NCBI GenBank assembly: GCA_963732375.1
Contig: CAVSZE010000013.1
Span: 124,001-188,000 of the forward strand
Length of the DNA stretch: 64,000 nucleotides
Direction: 5' to 3'
Source of the DNA: RPQJ01 sp963732375
GTDB lineage: Bacteria; Pseudomonadota; Gammaproteobacteria; Steroidobacterales; Steroidobacteraceae
Shown piece by piece: positions 44,518 through 52,867 of the stretch (positions within the stretch are counted from its first letter, which is position 1; each line of letters opens with the position of its first letter). The position numbers were made by a program, and so were the translations under genes. A model generated the notes under the pieces. It did not search any database. It had not been told where the DNA came from and saw only the letters and a program-made list of their open reading frames with translations.

Positions 44518-45390
44518 TCACAAGGGGCGACCCAGCACGTTCAGCGGGACCCTGAGGTAGCTCACACCGTCCGCTTCCGCCGGTGGCAACGCGCCGGCGC
44601 GGATGTTCAGCTGCACCGACGCGATCAGCAGGTTCGGCACGTCGAGCGTTGCGTCTCGCGTGCGGCGCATTTCGACGAATTCCTGCTCGGTCACGCCGTC
44701 GCGTACGTGGATGTTCGCGTCCCGCTGCTCGCGGATGGTCGTCTCGAAGCGCGCCTCGCGACCGCCCGGTGAGTAATCGTGGCAGACGAAGACCCTGGTC
44801 TCCTCGGGGAGCGCGAACATGCGCTGGATCGAGCGGTACAGCTCGCCGGCATCGCCGCCCGGGAAATCGCAACGTGCGGAACCACTGTCCGGCAAGAACA
44901 TGGTGTCGCCCACGAACAATGCGTCGCCGAACAGGTACGCGACGCTGTCGTTGGTGTGGCCGGGAGTCGCGATGACGCGCCCCCGCAGCGAGCCTGCTTC
45001 GACCGTGTCCTCGTCATCGAGCAGCCGGTCAAACTGGCCGCCGTCAGTGGCGAAATCCTCACCGAGGCCGAAGATTTTCTTGAACGCCGCCTGCACCTTG
45101 CGGATGCCCTGGCCGATTGCGACGCGGCCACCGAGCCGGCCCTTCAGATACGGCGCGGACGAAATGTGGTCGGCGTGCGCGTGCGTCTCGAGGATCCAGT
45201 GGACCTCGAGCCCGGTCTTGTCGCAGTGGGCCGCGACCAACTCCGCGGAACGGGTGCCAGTTCGCGCCGAACGCGAGTCATAGTCGAGGACAGGGTCGAT
45301 TACGACCGCGTCGCGCGTGCGTTCATCTGCGACGACATAGGTCCACGTGCCCGAGGGCTCGTGGCGGAATGGCGTAACCATGGGTCGCAT
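44518..45390 (-). CDS. blh: Blh/ETHE1-like persulfide dioxygenase (metallo-beta-lactamase fold)
   Basis: The 290-residue protein has the metallo-beta-lactamase signature ETHAHADHISSAPYLK, the further metal ligands in ATPGHTNDS and the aspartate in FVGDTMFLPDSGSARCDFPGG. The last segment is typical of ETHE1/Blh persulfide dioxygenases, which oxidise glutathione persulfide to sulfite using one iron. It is the first gene of the minus-strand operon and is divergent from the ArsR regulator. In Xylella and Agrobacterium, blh is controlled by BigR, and the same arrangement is seen here. Confidence 0.88.
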   Translation of the reverse strand: MRPMVTPFRHEPSGTWTYVVADERTRDAVVIDPVLDYDSRSARTGTRSAELVAAHCDKTGLEVHWILETHAHADHISSAPYLKGRLGGRVAIGQGIRKVQAAFKKIFGLGEDFATDGGQFDRLLDDEDTVEAGSLRGRVIATPGHTNDSVAYLFGDALFVGDTMFLPDSGSARCDFPGGDAGELYRSIQRMFALPEETRVFVCHDYSPGGREARFETTIREQRDANIHVRDGVTEQEFVEMRRTRDATLDVPNLLIASVQLNIRAGALPPAEADGVSYLRVPLNVLGRPL

Positions 45391-45425
45391 CGGTCTTGTC
45401 CTGGCCGGGTACTGCCGGATATCGT

Positions 45426-45441
45426 ATTAGCTATTGCTAAT
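45426..45441. promoter_or_regulatory. Candidate BigR/SqrR-type operator
   Basis: ATTAGC-TATT-GCTAAT (45426-45441) is a perfect 6-bp inverted repeat with a 4-bp spacer. It is AT-rich against a GC-rich background. It lies 36 bp upstream of blh and 50 bp upstream of the ArsR gene, in the only intergenic region of the sulfide island. A weaker related sequence follows at about 45442-45457. It is the natural site for the divergently encoded repressor. Confidence 0.5.
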
Positions 45442-45490
45442 TTAGTCAATGCTGAATTAAAATCCGCGTAACCCACGCAACGTACCGGTC

Positions 45491-45880
45491 ATGCCACCCG
45501 CCACCCACCGCCGTCCCGAGATTCCCATGGCAGCCGAAGAGATGAAGGCCCACGCCTCCGATGCCGCGCGCCTGATGAAGGCCCTCGGCAACGAGCAACG
45601 GTTGCTCATCCTCTGCAACCTGCTGGAGGGACCGATGTCGGTGGGCGAACTCAATGCCCGCGTGGCGCTCAGCCAGTCCGCGCTTTCGCAGCACCTGGCC
45701 CTGCTGCGCGAGGGCGGACTCGTGGAGACGCGACGCGATGCGCGGTCCATCCACTACTCGCTGCCCGCCGGTCCGGTGATGAGAGTCATGGCAGTGCTGC
45801 AGGACATCTACTGCTCCACGGAGCCGCTCGCGGGGCGAGTCGGCGGCCGCGGCATACGCAGCGCACCCTGCAAGAGCTGA
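45491..45880 (+). CDS. bigR: ArsR-family persulfide-sensing repressor (BigR/SqrR-like)
   Basis: The 129-residue winged-helix repressor has the recognition region LNARVALSQSALSQHLALLREGGLVETRRD. Two cysteines, C42 (RLLILCNLL) and C108 (LQDIYC), fall at the positions of the redox pair that forms a tetrasulfide or disulfide bridge in BigR and SqrR. Metal-sensor motifs such as CxCxxC are absent. It should release its operator when persulfides accumulate, switching on the divergent operon and the co-directional exporter 16 bp downstream. The start is ATG at 45491, or ATG at 45527. Confidence 0.87.
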   Translation: MPPATHRRPEIPMAAEEMKAHASDAARLMKALGNEQRLLILCNLLEGPMSVGELNARVALSQSALSQHLALLREGGLVETRRDARSIHYSLPAGPVMRVMAVLQDIYCSTEPLAGRVGGRGIRSAPCKS

Positions 45881-45896
45881 CCCGGCGGATCACGAC

Positions 45897-46658
45897 TTGC
45901 TCCTTGCACTGGTCGGAGCACTCGCGATCGGACTCAGTCTCGGGCTGCTGGGTTCGGGCGGGTCGATCCTCACCGTTCCGGTCCTTCACTACCTTGTCGG
46001 CCAGCCCGACAAGCTTGCGATCGCCGGTTCCCTGCTGGTCGTCGGCCTGATCGCGACAGCAGGCTGCGTACCGTATGCGCTGCACCGGCAGGTCGACTGG
46101 CGCAACGCGGTGCGGTTCGGGTTGCCCGGCATGGTGGGCGCCTGGATCGGCGCCACGCTGGCGCACTGGGTTCCAGGGGTGGCGCAGCTGGCCCTGTTCG
46201 CCGGCGTCATGCTGCTGGCTGCCTGGCGGATGCTCCGAGGCGCGACCGTGGCCGCCGCCGATCACGAGCCGCGCGCGTCGGCTGTCATCGGCGGCGGTTT
46301 CGGAGTTGGCGTGTTGAGCGGGCTCGTCGGTGTCGGCGGTGGTTTCCTGATCGTTCCAGCACTGGTGCTGCTTGCCGGCGTGCCGATGTTGAGCGCGGTG
46401 GGCACCAGCCTGGCCGTCATCGCGCTGAATTCCTTCAGCGGCTTTGCCAAGTATGTTGCGGTCCTCAAGCACCAGGGCCTCGCGCTGGACTTACCCATAC
46501 TGCTCGTCATCGCCGGCGTAGGTGTTATTGGCAGCTTTGTCGGCCACCGGATCGGACGAAGACTGCCTCAAGCAGTCGTGCGGCGGATGTTTGGCGGCTT
46601 CCTGGTCCTGATGGGAATGTTCATCGCTTCTGACGTGGCGCGACGAATGCTCGGCTGA
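45897..46658 (+). CDS. TauE/SafE-family sulfite exporter-like permease
   Basis: The 253-residue protein has about eight membrane helices. The internal duplication of the family is visible in the glycine-rich repeats GLLGSGGSILTVPVL and GLVGVGGGFLIVPAL. TauE/SafE permeases export sulfite, sulfoacetate or related anions. Its place 16 bp after the persulfide-responsive repressor, opposite the dioxygenase operon, suggests it removes sulfite made from persulfide. The start is TTG at 45897. Confidence 0.88.
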   Translation: MLLALVGALAIGLSLGLLGSGGSILTVPVLHYLVGQPDKLAIAGSLLVVGLIATAGCVPYALHRQVDWRNAVRFGLPGMVGAWIGATLAHWVPGVAQLALFAGVMLLAAWRMLRGATVAAADHEPRASAVIGGGFGVGVLSGLVGVGGGFLIVPALVLLAGVPMLSAVGTSLAVIALNSFSGFAKYVAVLKHQGLALDLPILLVIAGVGVIGSFVGHRIGRRLPQAVVRRMFGGFLVLMGMFIASDVARRMLG

Positions 46659-46694
46659 CCGACGTTCCGTCGGACTGCACGATCGCGGCGCGAA

Positions 46695-47747
46695 TCAATA
46701 CAGCAGCTTGATCAGCAGCATGCTGATGATTCCCACGATCAATGCCGAGACGAGACCCAGGCCGAGCGGCTTGAAGCCGATGCTCCTGAGTCCCTTGATG
46801 CTGGTGCCGAGGCCGACGCCCGCCATCGCCACGCCGAGGCAGATGGACGACGCCCGTGCGGCAACGTGCAGCAGGCCGTGCCACTGTTCCAGCGAGAGCA
46901 GTCCGAACGGCCGCTGGCCGATGTCGCCGATCGTTCGCAGCGCACTCATGCAGCCGAACGCGATGACGAAGAGCGGAATCATGGTCCACCAGGCCGGCGG
47001 CGCAGCTCCCTCGGACGAGCGGCGGTGATAGAGAATCGCCATCAGCGGTATCACGACCAGCATCGAGAGATTGCGCTCGAGCTTGGTCACGGTCGCGACG
47101 TTCATCGCCTCGGGTGCGTGGTAGTAGTCCTGGTACACCATCCCGGCTCCGGCCACCTGCGAGGTGTCGTGCACGGCGGAGCCGAGGAACAGCCCGGCCC
47201 GGAAAGGATCGCCGTCAAAAAGCCAGTGCGCCAGGAACGGATAGGCCAGCATCGCAAACAGGCCGAAGACGGTGATGCAGGCAACCGCATAGCTGGTCTC
47301 CTCTTCCTTCGCTCCGATCGTGGGCGACACGGCAACGATGGCCGTGTTGCCGCAGATGCCCGTGCCGACCGCGATCAGCGTCGCGAGCCGATCCGTCAGG
47401 CCGAGCCGCCGGCCGAGGAATGTGACGATGAGTATCGCAGCGGGAATCGTCACCAGGATCACCGGCAACGACTTCAGGCCGATCGAGCCGACCTCGACGA
47501 TGCTCAGCTTGAGGCCGAGCAGCACGATGCCGATCCGGAGCACCCGCATTACGGAAAAATCAATGCCCGGCTTCAACGCCGCGGGCAGCTTGAACAGGTT
47601 GCCGAGCGCAAGACCGAGCAGGATCGCGACCATGATGCCGCTGATCGCCCCCGGACCGAGGCCGAGCGACAGCGCGAGCCAGTCGGCAATGAAGTTGCCG
47701 AGGGTCGCGAGCGCTAATGCGAGCAGCAGGCCCGGTACGACTTTCAT
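46695..47747 (-). CDS. YeiH-family (UPF0324) putative anion exporter
   Basis: The 350-residue protein has about ten membrane helices and the family motifs GTGICGNTAIVAVSPTIGAKEEET and GSAVHDTSQVAGAG. UPF0324/YeiH proteins are called putative sulfate exporters, but the substrate is unproven. The ATG at 47747 (MKVVPGLLLALAL) is preferred to the one at 47780. It converges on the TauE gene (36 bp gap), so it is adjacent to the sulfide island but probably on a separate transcript. Confidence 0.85.
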   Translation of the reverse strand: MKVVPGLLLALALATLGNFIADWLALSLGLGPGAISGIMVAILLGLALGNLFKLPAALKPGIDFSVMRVLRIGIVLLGLKLSIVEVGSIGLKSLPVILVTIPAAILIVTFLGRRLGLTDRLATLIAVGTGICGNTAIVAVSPTIGAKEEETSYAVACITVFGLFAMLAYPFLAHWLFDGDPFRAGLFLGSAVHDTSQVAGAGMVYQDYYHAPEAMNVATVTKLERNLSMLVVIPLMAILYHRRSSEGAAPPAWWTMIPLFVIAFGCMSALRTIGDIGQRPFGLLSLEQWHGLLHVAARASSICLGVAMAGVGLGTSIKGLRSIGFKPLGLGLVSALIVGIISMLLIKLLY

Positions 47748-47828
47748 TGCAGGTTGCCCGTGCTCACGACGCCGCAACACGGGACGATGGTGCGGTAGGT
47801 TTCACGTGCCGTAGGTTTCCATCGCCCG

Positions 47829-48074
47829 CTACTCCCGCCCCTCCAGCTCGGCGAGCCGCTTCTCGAGCGCGGTGAGCTTGGCGCGCGTGCGCTTCAACAC
47901 CGCCGTCTGGACGTCGAACTCCTCGCGCGTCACCAGGTCGAGCTTCGCGAGCCCCCCGGCCAGCACGCCCTTGAAATTCTGCTCCAGGTCGCGGCGCAGC
48001 GCGGCGACGCTTTCGGGCACGGATCCGGCCAGGCGTTGTGCGAGGTCATCGATGAGTCGGGGGTCGAAGGCCAT
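47829..48074 (-). CDS. ubiK: Ubiquinone biosynthesis accessory factor UbiK
   Basis: The 81-residue protein begins MAFDPRLIDDLAQRLAGSVP. It ends in a C-terminal coiled coil (LKRTRAKLTALEKRLAELEGRE), the pattern of the UbiK/YqiC (BMFP) family. UbiK works with the UbiJ lipid-binding protein in the aerobic ubiquinone complex. SQR in this window would pass electrons to that ubiquinone. It is upstream of yeiH on the same strand with an 81-bp gap. The 48075-48344 region after it holds the glnK promoter. Confidence 0.88.
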   Translation of the reverse strand: MAFDPRLIDDLAQRLAGSVPESVAALRRDLEQNFKGVLAGGLAKLDLVTREEFDVQTAVLKRTRAKLTALEKRLAELEGRE

Positions 48075-48204
48075 ATGGGGAGCGACTTGTGACTGGGGAC
48101 AGGCGGTAGTTTAGAAGGAAGCCGGCCCTTGGCCAGCATCGCGCGGCCGCTGACCCGGAAACTCGCCACCGGACGCTCCGTCGCGAGGCGCGCGACCTGG
48201 CGGC

Positions 48205-48221
48205 CGCCCCAGGATGGTGCA
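48205..48221 (+). promoter_or_regulatory. Possible NtrC-type activator site
   Basis: The half-site TGGTGCA (48215-48221) is preceded by the imperfect partner CGCCCC (48205-48210), roughly the NtrC dyad TGCACC-N4/5-TGGTGCA. It lies about 80 bp before the sigma-54 promoter, a normal enhancer distance. One half is weak, so this is tentative. Confidence 0.3.
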
Positions 48222-48284
48222 TCCGCGGGTGCCCGCCCCAACCAGGCACACGACATGCCGCCGAACCCGTCCCGGCCCGGTAGT

Positions 48285-48300
48285 GGCACGCTTCCTGCAT
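48285..48300 (+). promoter_or_regulatory. Sigma-54 promoter of glnK-amt
   Basis: TGGCACG-CTTC-CTGCA (48285-48300) differs from the sigma-54 consensus TGGCACG-N4-TTGCA at a single base, with the GG and GC doublets at correct spacing. Transcription would start near 48312, about 33 bp before the glnK ATG. It implies control by nitrogen status through an NtrC-type activator. Confidence 0.75.
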
Positions 48301-48344
48301 CGAGGTCCCCGCAGCCATTTGCCACAGCTTGAGGACCGCCACCG

Positions 48345-48683
48345 ATGAAGCTCATTACCGCGATCATCAAGCCGTACAAGCTCGATGAAGTGCGGCAGGC
48401 CATCGCCGACATCGGGGTGCAGGGCGTGACCGTAACGGAGGTGCAGGGCTTCGGACGGCAACGCGGCCACACGGAGCTTTATCGGGGCGCCGAGTACAGC
48501 ATCGATTTCCTGCCGAAAACCCGGCTCGATATCGCAGTGGACGACGACGTCGCGGAACAGGTGATCGAAGCAGTGTGCAACGTGGCCCGCACCGGAAAGA
48601 TCGGCGACGGGAAGATCTTCATGACCGCACTCGACCAGGCCGTGCGCATTCGCACGGGCGAAAGCGGAGCCGAGGCCGTCTGA
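48345..48683 (+). CDS. glnK: Nitrogen regulatory protein P-II
   Basis: The 112-residue P-II protein begins MKLITAIIKPYKLDEVRQAI. It carries the uridylylation site Y51 in the T-loop (YRGAEYSIDFLPK) and the ATP/2-oxoglutarate-binding TGKIGDGKIF. Coupling to an ammonium transporter 53 bp downstream identifies it as GlnK rather than GlnB. It should block Amt when nitrogen is plentiful. Expression is probably driven by the sigma-54 promoter upstream. Confidence 0.95.
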   Translation: MKLITAIIKPYKLDEVRQAIADIGVQGVTVTEVQGFGRQRGHTELYRGAEYSIDFLPKTRLDIAVDDDVAEQVIEAVCNVARTGKIGDGKIFMTALDQAVRIRTGESGAEAV

Positions 48684-48736
48684 GCCAAGGCCACCCGCTT
48701 GGATATTCATTCAGACAGACTGACAGGAGAACGCCA

Positions 48737-50137
48737 GTGAACATGCTGACTGCCGCGCGGAGCCGCCCCTGGGCCATCGCGCTCGCCCTGGGCGCCTTGC
48801 TCGCACCCACGCTCGGATTCGCGGACAACCCGGTGCCCGACAAGGGCGACACGGCCTGGATGATGACGTCCACGATGCTGGTGATCCTGATGACGATCCC
48901 GGGCCTCGCGCTCTTCTACGGCGGCATGGTCCGCTCGAAGAACGTGCTGTCGCTGCTGATGCAGGTGTTCATGATCTTCTGCCTGGTCTCGATCTTGTGG
49001 GCCGTATACGGCTACAGCATCGCGTTCACGCAAGGCAACGCCTTTTTCGGCGGGTTCGACCGCCTGTTCATGCGGGGGCTCACGTCGGAGTCGCTGGCGG
49101 CGACGTTCAGCAAGGGCGTCTACATCCCCGAGTACGTGTACTTCGTGTTCCAGATGACCTTCGCGTGCATCACGCCCGCGCTGATCGTCGGTGCCTTCGC
49201 CGAGCGCATCAAGTTCGGCGCGGTGCTGCTGTTCGTCGTGCTGTGGTTCACGTTCTCCTACCTGCCGATTGCGCACATGGTGTGGTTCTGGGCCGGCCCG
49301 GACGCCTACACCGACGCTGCGGCCGGTGACGCGGCCACCGCAACTGCCGGATTCCTGTTCCAGAAAGGCGCGCTCGACTTCGCGGGCGGCACGGTCGTGC
49401 ACATCAACGCGGGCATCGCGGGCCTGGTGGGCGCGCTGATGCTCGGCAAGCGCGTCGGCTTCGGCAGCTCGTCGATGGCCCCGCACAACGTGCCGATGGT
49501 AATGATCGGAACCTCGCTGCTGTGGGTGGGCTGGCTCGGCTTCAACGTGGGATCGAACCTCGAGGCCTCGGCCTTCGCGGGCCAGGTGTTCGCGAACACC
49601 ATGCTCGCGACCGCAGCCGCCGCGCTCGCCTGGTCGTTCGCCGAGTGGATCCACCGCGGCACGCCGACCATGCTCGGCGCAGCCTCAGGCGCCGTCGCCG
49701 GCCTGGTCGCCATCACGCCGGCCTGCGGCTGGGTGGGACCGATGGGCGCGATCGCGATCGGCATCATCGCCGGCCTCGTGTGCCTGTGGGCCGTATCGAG
49801 CCTCAAGAAGAAGCTCGGGTACGACGACTCGCTCGACGTGTTCGGCGTGCACTGCGTGGGCGGAATCCTCGGAGCGCTGTTGACCGCCGTGTTCTGCGCC
49901 CCCTCGCTCGGCGGAACCGGCGTGTACGACTACGTGGCGAACGCCGTCGCTGACTACTCCATCCTCGCCCAATTGAAGTCGCAGGCCATTGCGGTGCTGT
50001 TGAGCCTCGTCTGGTCGGGCGTGGTTGCCGCGGTATCGTTCAAGATCGTGGACGCCGTGGTCGGGCTCAGGGTCGCGGAAGACCAGGAGCGCGAGGGACT
50101 CGACACCGTGTCGCACGGGGAGAGGGCGTACAGCTAA
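48737..50137 (+). CDS. amtB: Ammonium transporter
   Basis: The 466-residue protein has a cleavable N-terminal signal (to about residue 29, ending LGFADN) and eleven membrane helices. The Amt signature region reads TFSYLPIAHMVWFW, DFAGGTVVHINAGIAGLVGAL and GTSLLWVGWLGFNVGSNLEA, containing the pore histidine. I chose GTG at 48737: AGGAGA lies 7 bp before it, whereas the ATG two codons on is less well placed. It is co-transcribed with glnK, and two hairpins follow the gene, the second an intrinsic terminator. Confidence 0.96.
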   Translation: MNMLTAARSRPWAIALALGALLAPTLGFADNPVPDKGDTAWMMTSTMLVILMTIPGLALFYGGMVRSKNVLSLLMQVFMIFCLVSILWAVYGYSIAFTQGNAFFGGFDRLFMRGLTSESLAATFSKGVYIPEYVYFVFQMTFACITPALIVGAFAERIKFGAVLLFVVLWFTFSYLPIAHMVWFWAGPDAYTDAAAGDAATATAGFLFQKGALDFAGGTVVHINAGIAGLVGALMLGKRVGFGSSSMAPHNVPMVMIGTSLLWVGWLGFNVGSNLEASAFAGQVFANTMLATAAAALAWSFAEWIHRGTPTMLGAASGAVAGLVAITPACGWVGPMGAIAIGIIAGLVCLWAVSSLKKKLGYDDSLDVFGVHCVGGILGALLTAVFCAPSLGGTGVYDYVANAVADYSILAQLKSQAIAVLLSLVWSGVVAAVSFKIVDAVVGLRVAEDQEREGLDTVSHGERAYS

Positions 50138-50141
50138 GGCA

Positions 50142-50211
50142 GCTTCCCGGCGCGCGGGCGCCGGGAAGCCACAAGCAAGGGGCGGCCGGGATCGAACCGG
50201 CCGCCCTTTTT
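50142..50211 (+). terminator. Double-hairpin terminator after amtB
   Basis: A 12-bp stem (50142-50153 with 50158-50169) comes first. A 10-bp stem (50180-50189 with 50197-50206) then runs into TTTTT (50207-50211). The second hairpin is a standard intrinsic terminator for the glnK-amtB transcript. The rest of the gap to 50371 shows no clear feature. Confidence 0.85.
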
Positions 50212-50371
50212 CATGGGCTGGGTGGCCGACATTGACGCTGGCTGCCCGATGCTTCACATAATGGCCGTCGCGACCCGGTGGCGAGGGCCATGGCTCGCGA
50301 TGCGAGCCGCCTCACGGTGTTCCCTGCAGCCGGCCTGATACACTTGCCGCGCGACAATGGAGACACCGAGC

Positions 50372-50830
50372 ATGAAACAGGTTGCAGTGGTCCTGACAGG
50401 GATTCTGCTCGCGGGCGCCGCCGGCGCGGGCGACGTCTATGTCACCAAGGACGCACAGGGGCGCACAGTCTATACCGACACGCCACAGACGCTTCCGGCG
50501 GAGAAGGTGGCCGTTCAGGGCCAGGGCAGCAGCCAGCCGGCAGCTGCGCAGCAGAGCTCCTCCGAGATGCAGCAGTATAAGGCGCAGGACCAAGCCTACG
50601 AGAAGTCACAGGCGCAGCAGGCCGAGGCCAAGAAGGCCACGGAAGACACGGCTGCGGACCTTGCCAAGCGCTGCGCCGACGCCCGCCAGCAATACCAGAA
50701 CGTGATGAATTCGCACAGGTTCTACGAAGAGGGCCCGAACGGCGAGCGTACGTACCTCACGAGTGAGCAGATCGACAAGGCACGTGCGGACGCAAAGCAA
50801 GTAATGGACCAGTTCTGCTCGGGCAAGTGA
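50372..50830 (+). CDS. DUF4124-domain exported protein
   Basis: The 152-residue protein has a signal peptide (residues 1-18, ending AGAAGA) and the DUF4124 motif DVYVTKDAQGRTVYTDTPQTLP. A long Gln/Ala/Glu-rich helical region follows, then a C-terminal part with two cysteines (KRCADARQQY, MDQFCSGK) that may form a disulfide. Function is unknown. The ATG at 50372 follows GGAGA by 8 bp; the ATG at 50357 lacks such a site. The next gene begins one base after its stop. Confidence 0.8.
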   Translation: MKQVAVVLTGILLAGAAGAGDVYVTKDAQGRTVYTDTPQTLPAEKVAVQGQGSSQPAAAQQSSSEMQQYKAQDQAYEKSQAQQAEAKKATEDTAADLAKRCADARQQYQNVMNSHRFYEEGPNGERTYLTSEQIDKARADAKQVMDQFCSGK

Positions 50831-50831
50831 C

Positions 50832-51725
50832 GTGACGCAAGCCGTCGGCTTCATCGGCCTCGGCGCCATGGGCCGGGGCATGGTTCGCAATCTGCACAAG
50901 GCCGGCCTGCTTAAGTCCATCTGGAACCGCAGTCCGGACGTCGCCGCAGAACTGGCAAAGAGCCTGGAAATGGACGCTGCCAGCAGCCCGGCCGATCTGG
51001 CTGCAGCATGCGACGTGGTCGTACTCTGCGTCGCGGCGGACGCAGACGTGCTGGAGATGGTGGATGCGATCCTGCCTGGCCTGCGACCACACTCAATCGT
51101 CATCGACTGCTCGACTGTGAGCGCAGCAACCGCCCGGACCGCCGCAGCCCGCCTGGCCGTCCGTGGCTGCGAGTTCCTCGATGCGCCGGTGAGCGGCGGG
51201 GTCGAGGGCGCGCGGGATGGCACACTAGCGATCATGGTCGGCGGCTCGCCCGAGACCTTCGCGCAGGCCGAACCCGTGCTCGCAGCCATGGGGCGTACCG
51301 TCACGCACTTCGGGCCGAATGGCGCCGGGCAGGCGGCGAAGGCTACCAACCAGATCATGTGCGCCGGCATCATCCAGGCGGTCGCGGAGGCCATGGCATT
51401 CGCGAAGGCGGAGGCGCTGCCGCTCGAGAAGCTGATCGACACCCTCGGCAAGGGGGCCGGCTCGAGCTGGTACTTCGTAAATCGAGCACCGAACATGGTC
51501 AAGGGCGCCTACCCAGCCGGATTTCGCGTGCGACTGCACGAGAAGGACCTGCGTATCTGCCGCGACATGGCGGCACGCCATGGCGTCGAGCTGCCGGTGG
51601 TCGAGACGACGCTTGAGCACTATCGCCGGTTGATCGAGCAGGGTCACGGCGACGAGGACATCTCGACCATTTTCCGCTTCAAGGACAAGCTGTTCGCGCG
51701 GGACCCCGCGCGCACCGACAAGTGA
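50832..51725 (+). CDS. NAD(P)-dependent beta-hydroxyacid dehydrogenase (HIBADH family)
   Basis: The 297-residue protein has the N-terminal Rossmann motif GFIGLGAMGRGMVRNL, the substrate-binding DAPVSGGVEGARDGTL, and GPNGAGQAAKATNQIM with the catalytic lysine. This family includes 3-hydroxyisobutyrate, tartronate-semialdehyde and glyoxylate/succinic semialdehyde reductases. Which substrate applies is not clear. The start is GTG at 50832. The stop overlaps the next gene by 4 bp. Confidence 0.9.
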   Translation: MTQAVGFIGLGAMGRGMVRNLHKAGLLKSIWNRSPDVAAELAKSLEMDAASSPADLAAACDVVVLCVAADADVLEMVDAILPGLRPHSIVIDCSTVSAATARTAAARLAVRGCEFLDAPVSGGVEGARDGTLAIMVGGSPETFAQAEPVLAAMGRTVTHFGPNGAGQAAKATNQIMCAGIIQAVAEAMAFAKAEALPLEKLIDTLGKGAGSSWYFVNRAPNMVKGAYPAGFRVRLHEKDLRICRDMAARHGVELPVVETTLEHYRRLIEQGHGDEDISTIFRFKDKLFARDPARTDK

Positions 51726-52843
51726 CCGACGGCAGCGAACCACCGGCGACCGGGCCCGCGAACGAGGCCACACGACTCACCGGCGGCCCCTATGCGCGCC
51801 TCGGCGGGCTGTTGCTGCTGGCGCTGCTCGCGTACGTCGTTTGGCGCATCGTCGAGCCGCTCTGGCAGCCGCTGGTGTGGGCCGCGTTGCTCGGCTCGCT
51901 GCTCGCGCCGCTGAACGCGCGGCTCAGCAATCACCTGGGCGGCCGGGCGCGGCTCGCGAGCGGAATCACCACGCTGCTCACGGTGCTGCTGTTCCTGCTG
52001 CCGGTCGCGATCATCGCCGGTACAGTCGCCGCGCAGTCCGCGCAGTTGCTCAGCCGCCTGAATACGCAGGCTCCGCAGCTCGCAGCCAGTTCGCTCGACC
52101 TGGCGAGCATTCCGGTGCTCGCTGGTCCGCTCGAATGGATCGGCAGCCACACGACGGTCACCGTTGACCAGATGCAAGTCTGGATCATCGCGGAGACGAA
52201 GCGGGTGCTGCAGTCGCTGGCATCGACCGGCGGCAACTTCGTTCTGGGCGCGCTCGGTACCGCGGTCAGCTTCGGGTTGATGCTGTTCGTGCTGTTTTTC
52301 GTTCTGCGTGACGGGCCGGCGCTGGCCCAGAAAATCGTGCGCATGCTGCCGATCGAGGAGCGGCGCCGCTCGCGCCTCTGGCTCCACCTGGCCGATGTCA
52401 CGCGCGCAGTCTTCATGGGCATCGGGCTCACCGCGCTGGTGCAGGGCGCCCTGATCGGGATCGGCTTCTGGATAGCCGGCCTGCCGAGCCCGCTGGTATT
52501 CGGCGTGCTGGGCGCGCTGTGCGCGCTGATCCCGCTGGTTGGCACGTCGCTGGTCTGGATACCGGGTGCTGCGTTTCTCGCTATCCACGGCGACTACGGC
52601 CACGCAGTGTTCCTCACGGCCTGGGGCGTCCTCGTGGTGGGGTCCGTGGACAACTTCCTGCGGCCAATGCTGATTTCAGGTCGTTCCGAATTGCCTACTC
52701 TCGCGGTCTTCATCGGCGTGATGGGCGGGCTGTCGGCCTTTGGTTTCATCGGCCTTTTCCTCGGCCCCATCGTGCTCGGCCTGCTCGTCGCGCTGTTCCG
52801 ATTCGAGAACGAGCGACTCGAGGCCGCGAGTCGCGCCACCTGA
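51722..52843 (+). CDS. AI-2E family permease (PerM-like)
   Basis: The 373-residue membrane protein has about seven helices, a periplasmic loop near residues 100-165, and the family segment GFWIAGLPSPLVFGVLGAL...LIPLVGTSLVWIPGA, followed by GSVDNFLRPMLI. The family includes the autoinducer-2 exporter TqsA and Na+/H+ antiporter-like members. Transported substrate here is unknown. The start is GTG at 51722, overlapping the dehydrogenase gene by 4 bp. It lies 24 bp before hemC. Confidence 0.88.
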   Translation: MTDGSEPPATGPANEATRLTGGPYARLGGLLLLALLAYVVWRIVEPLWQPLVWAALLGSLLAPLNARLSNHLGGRARLASGITTLLTVLLFLLPVAIIAGTVAAQSAQLLSRLNTQAPQLAASSLDLASIPVLAGPLEWIGSHTTVTVDQMQVWIIAETKRVLQSLASTGGNFVLGALGTAVSFGLMLFVLFFVLRDGPALAQKIVRMLPIEERRRSRLWLHLADVTRAVFMGIGLTALVQGALIGIGFWIAGLPSPLVFGVLGALCALIPLVGTSLVWIPGAAFLAIHGDYGHAVFLTAWGVLVVGSVDNFLRPMLISGRSELPTLAVFIGVMGGLSAFGFIGLFLGPIVLGLLVALFRFENERLEAASRAT

Positions 52844-52867
52844 CAACAAACGCACTGGAGTCCCGGT

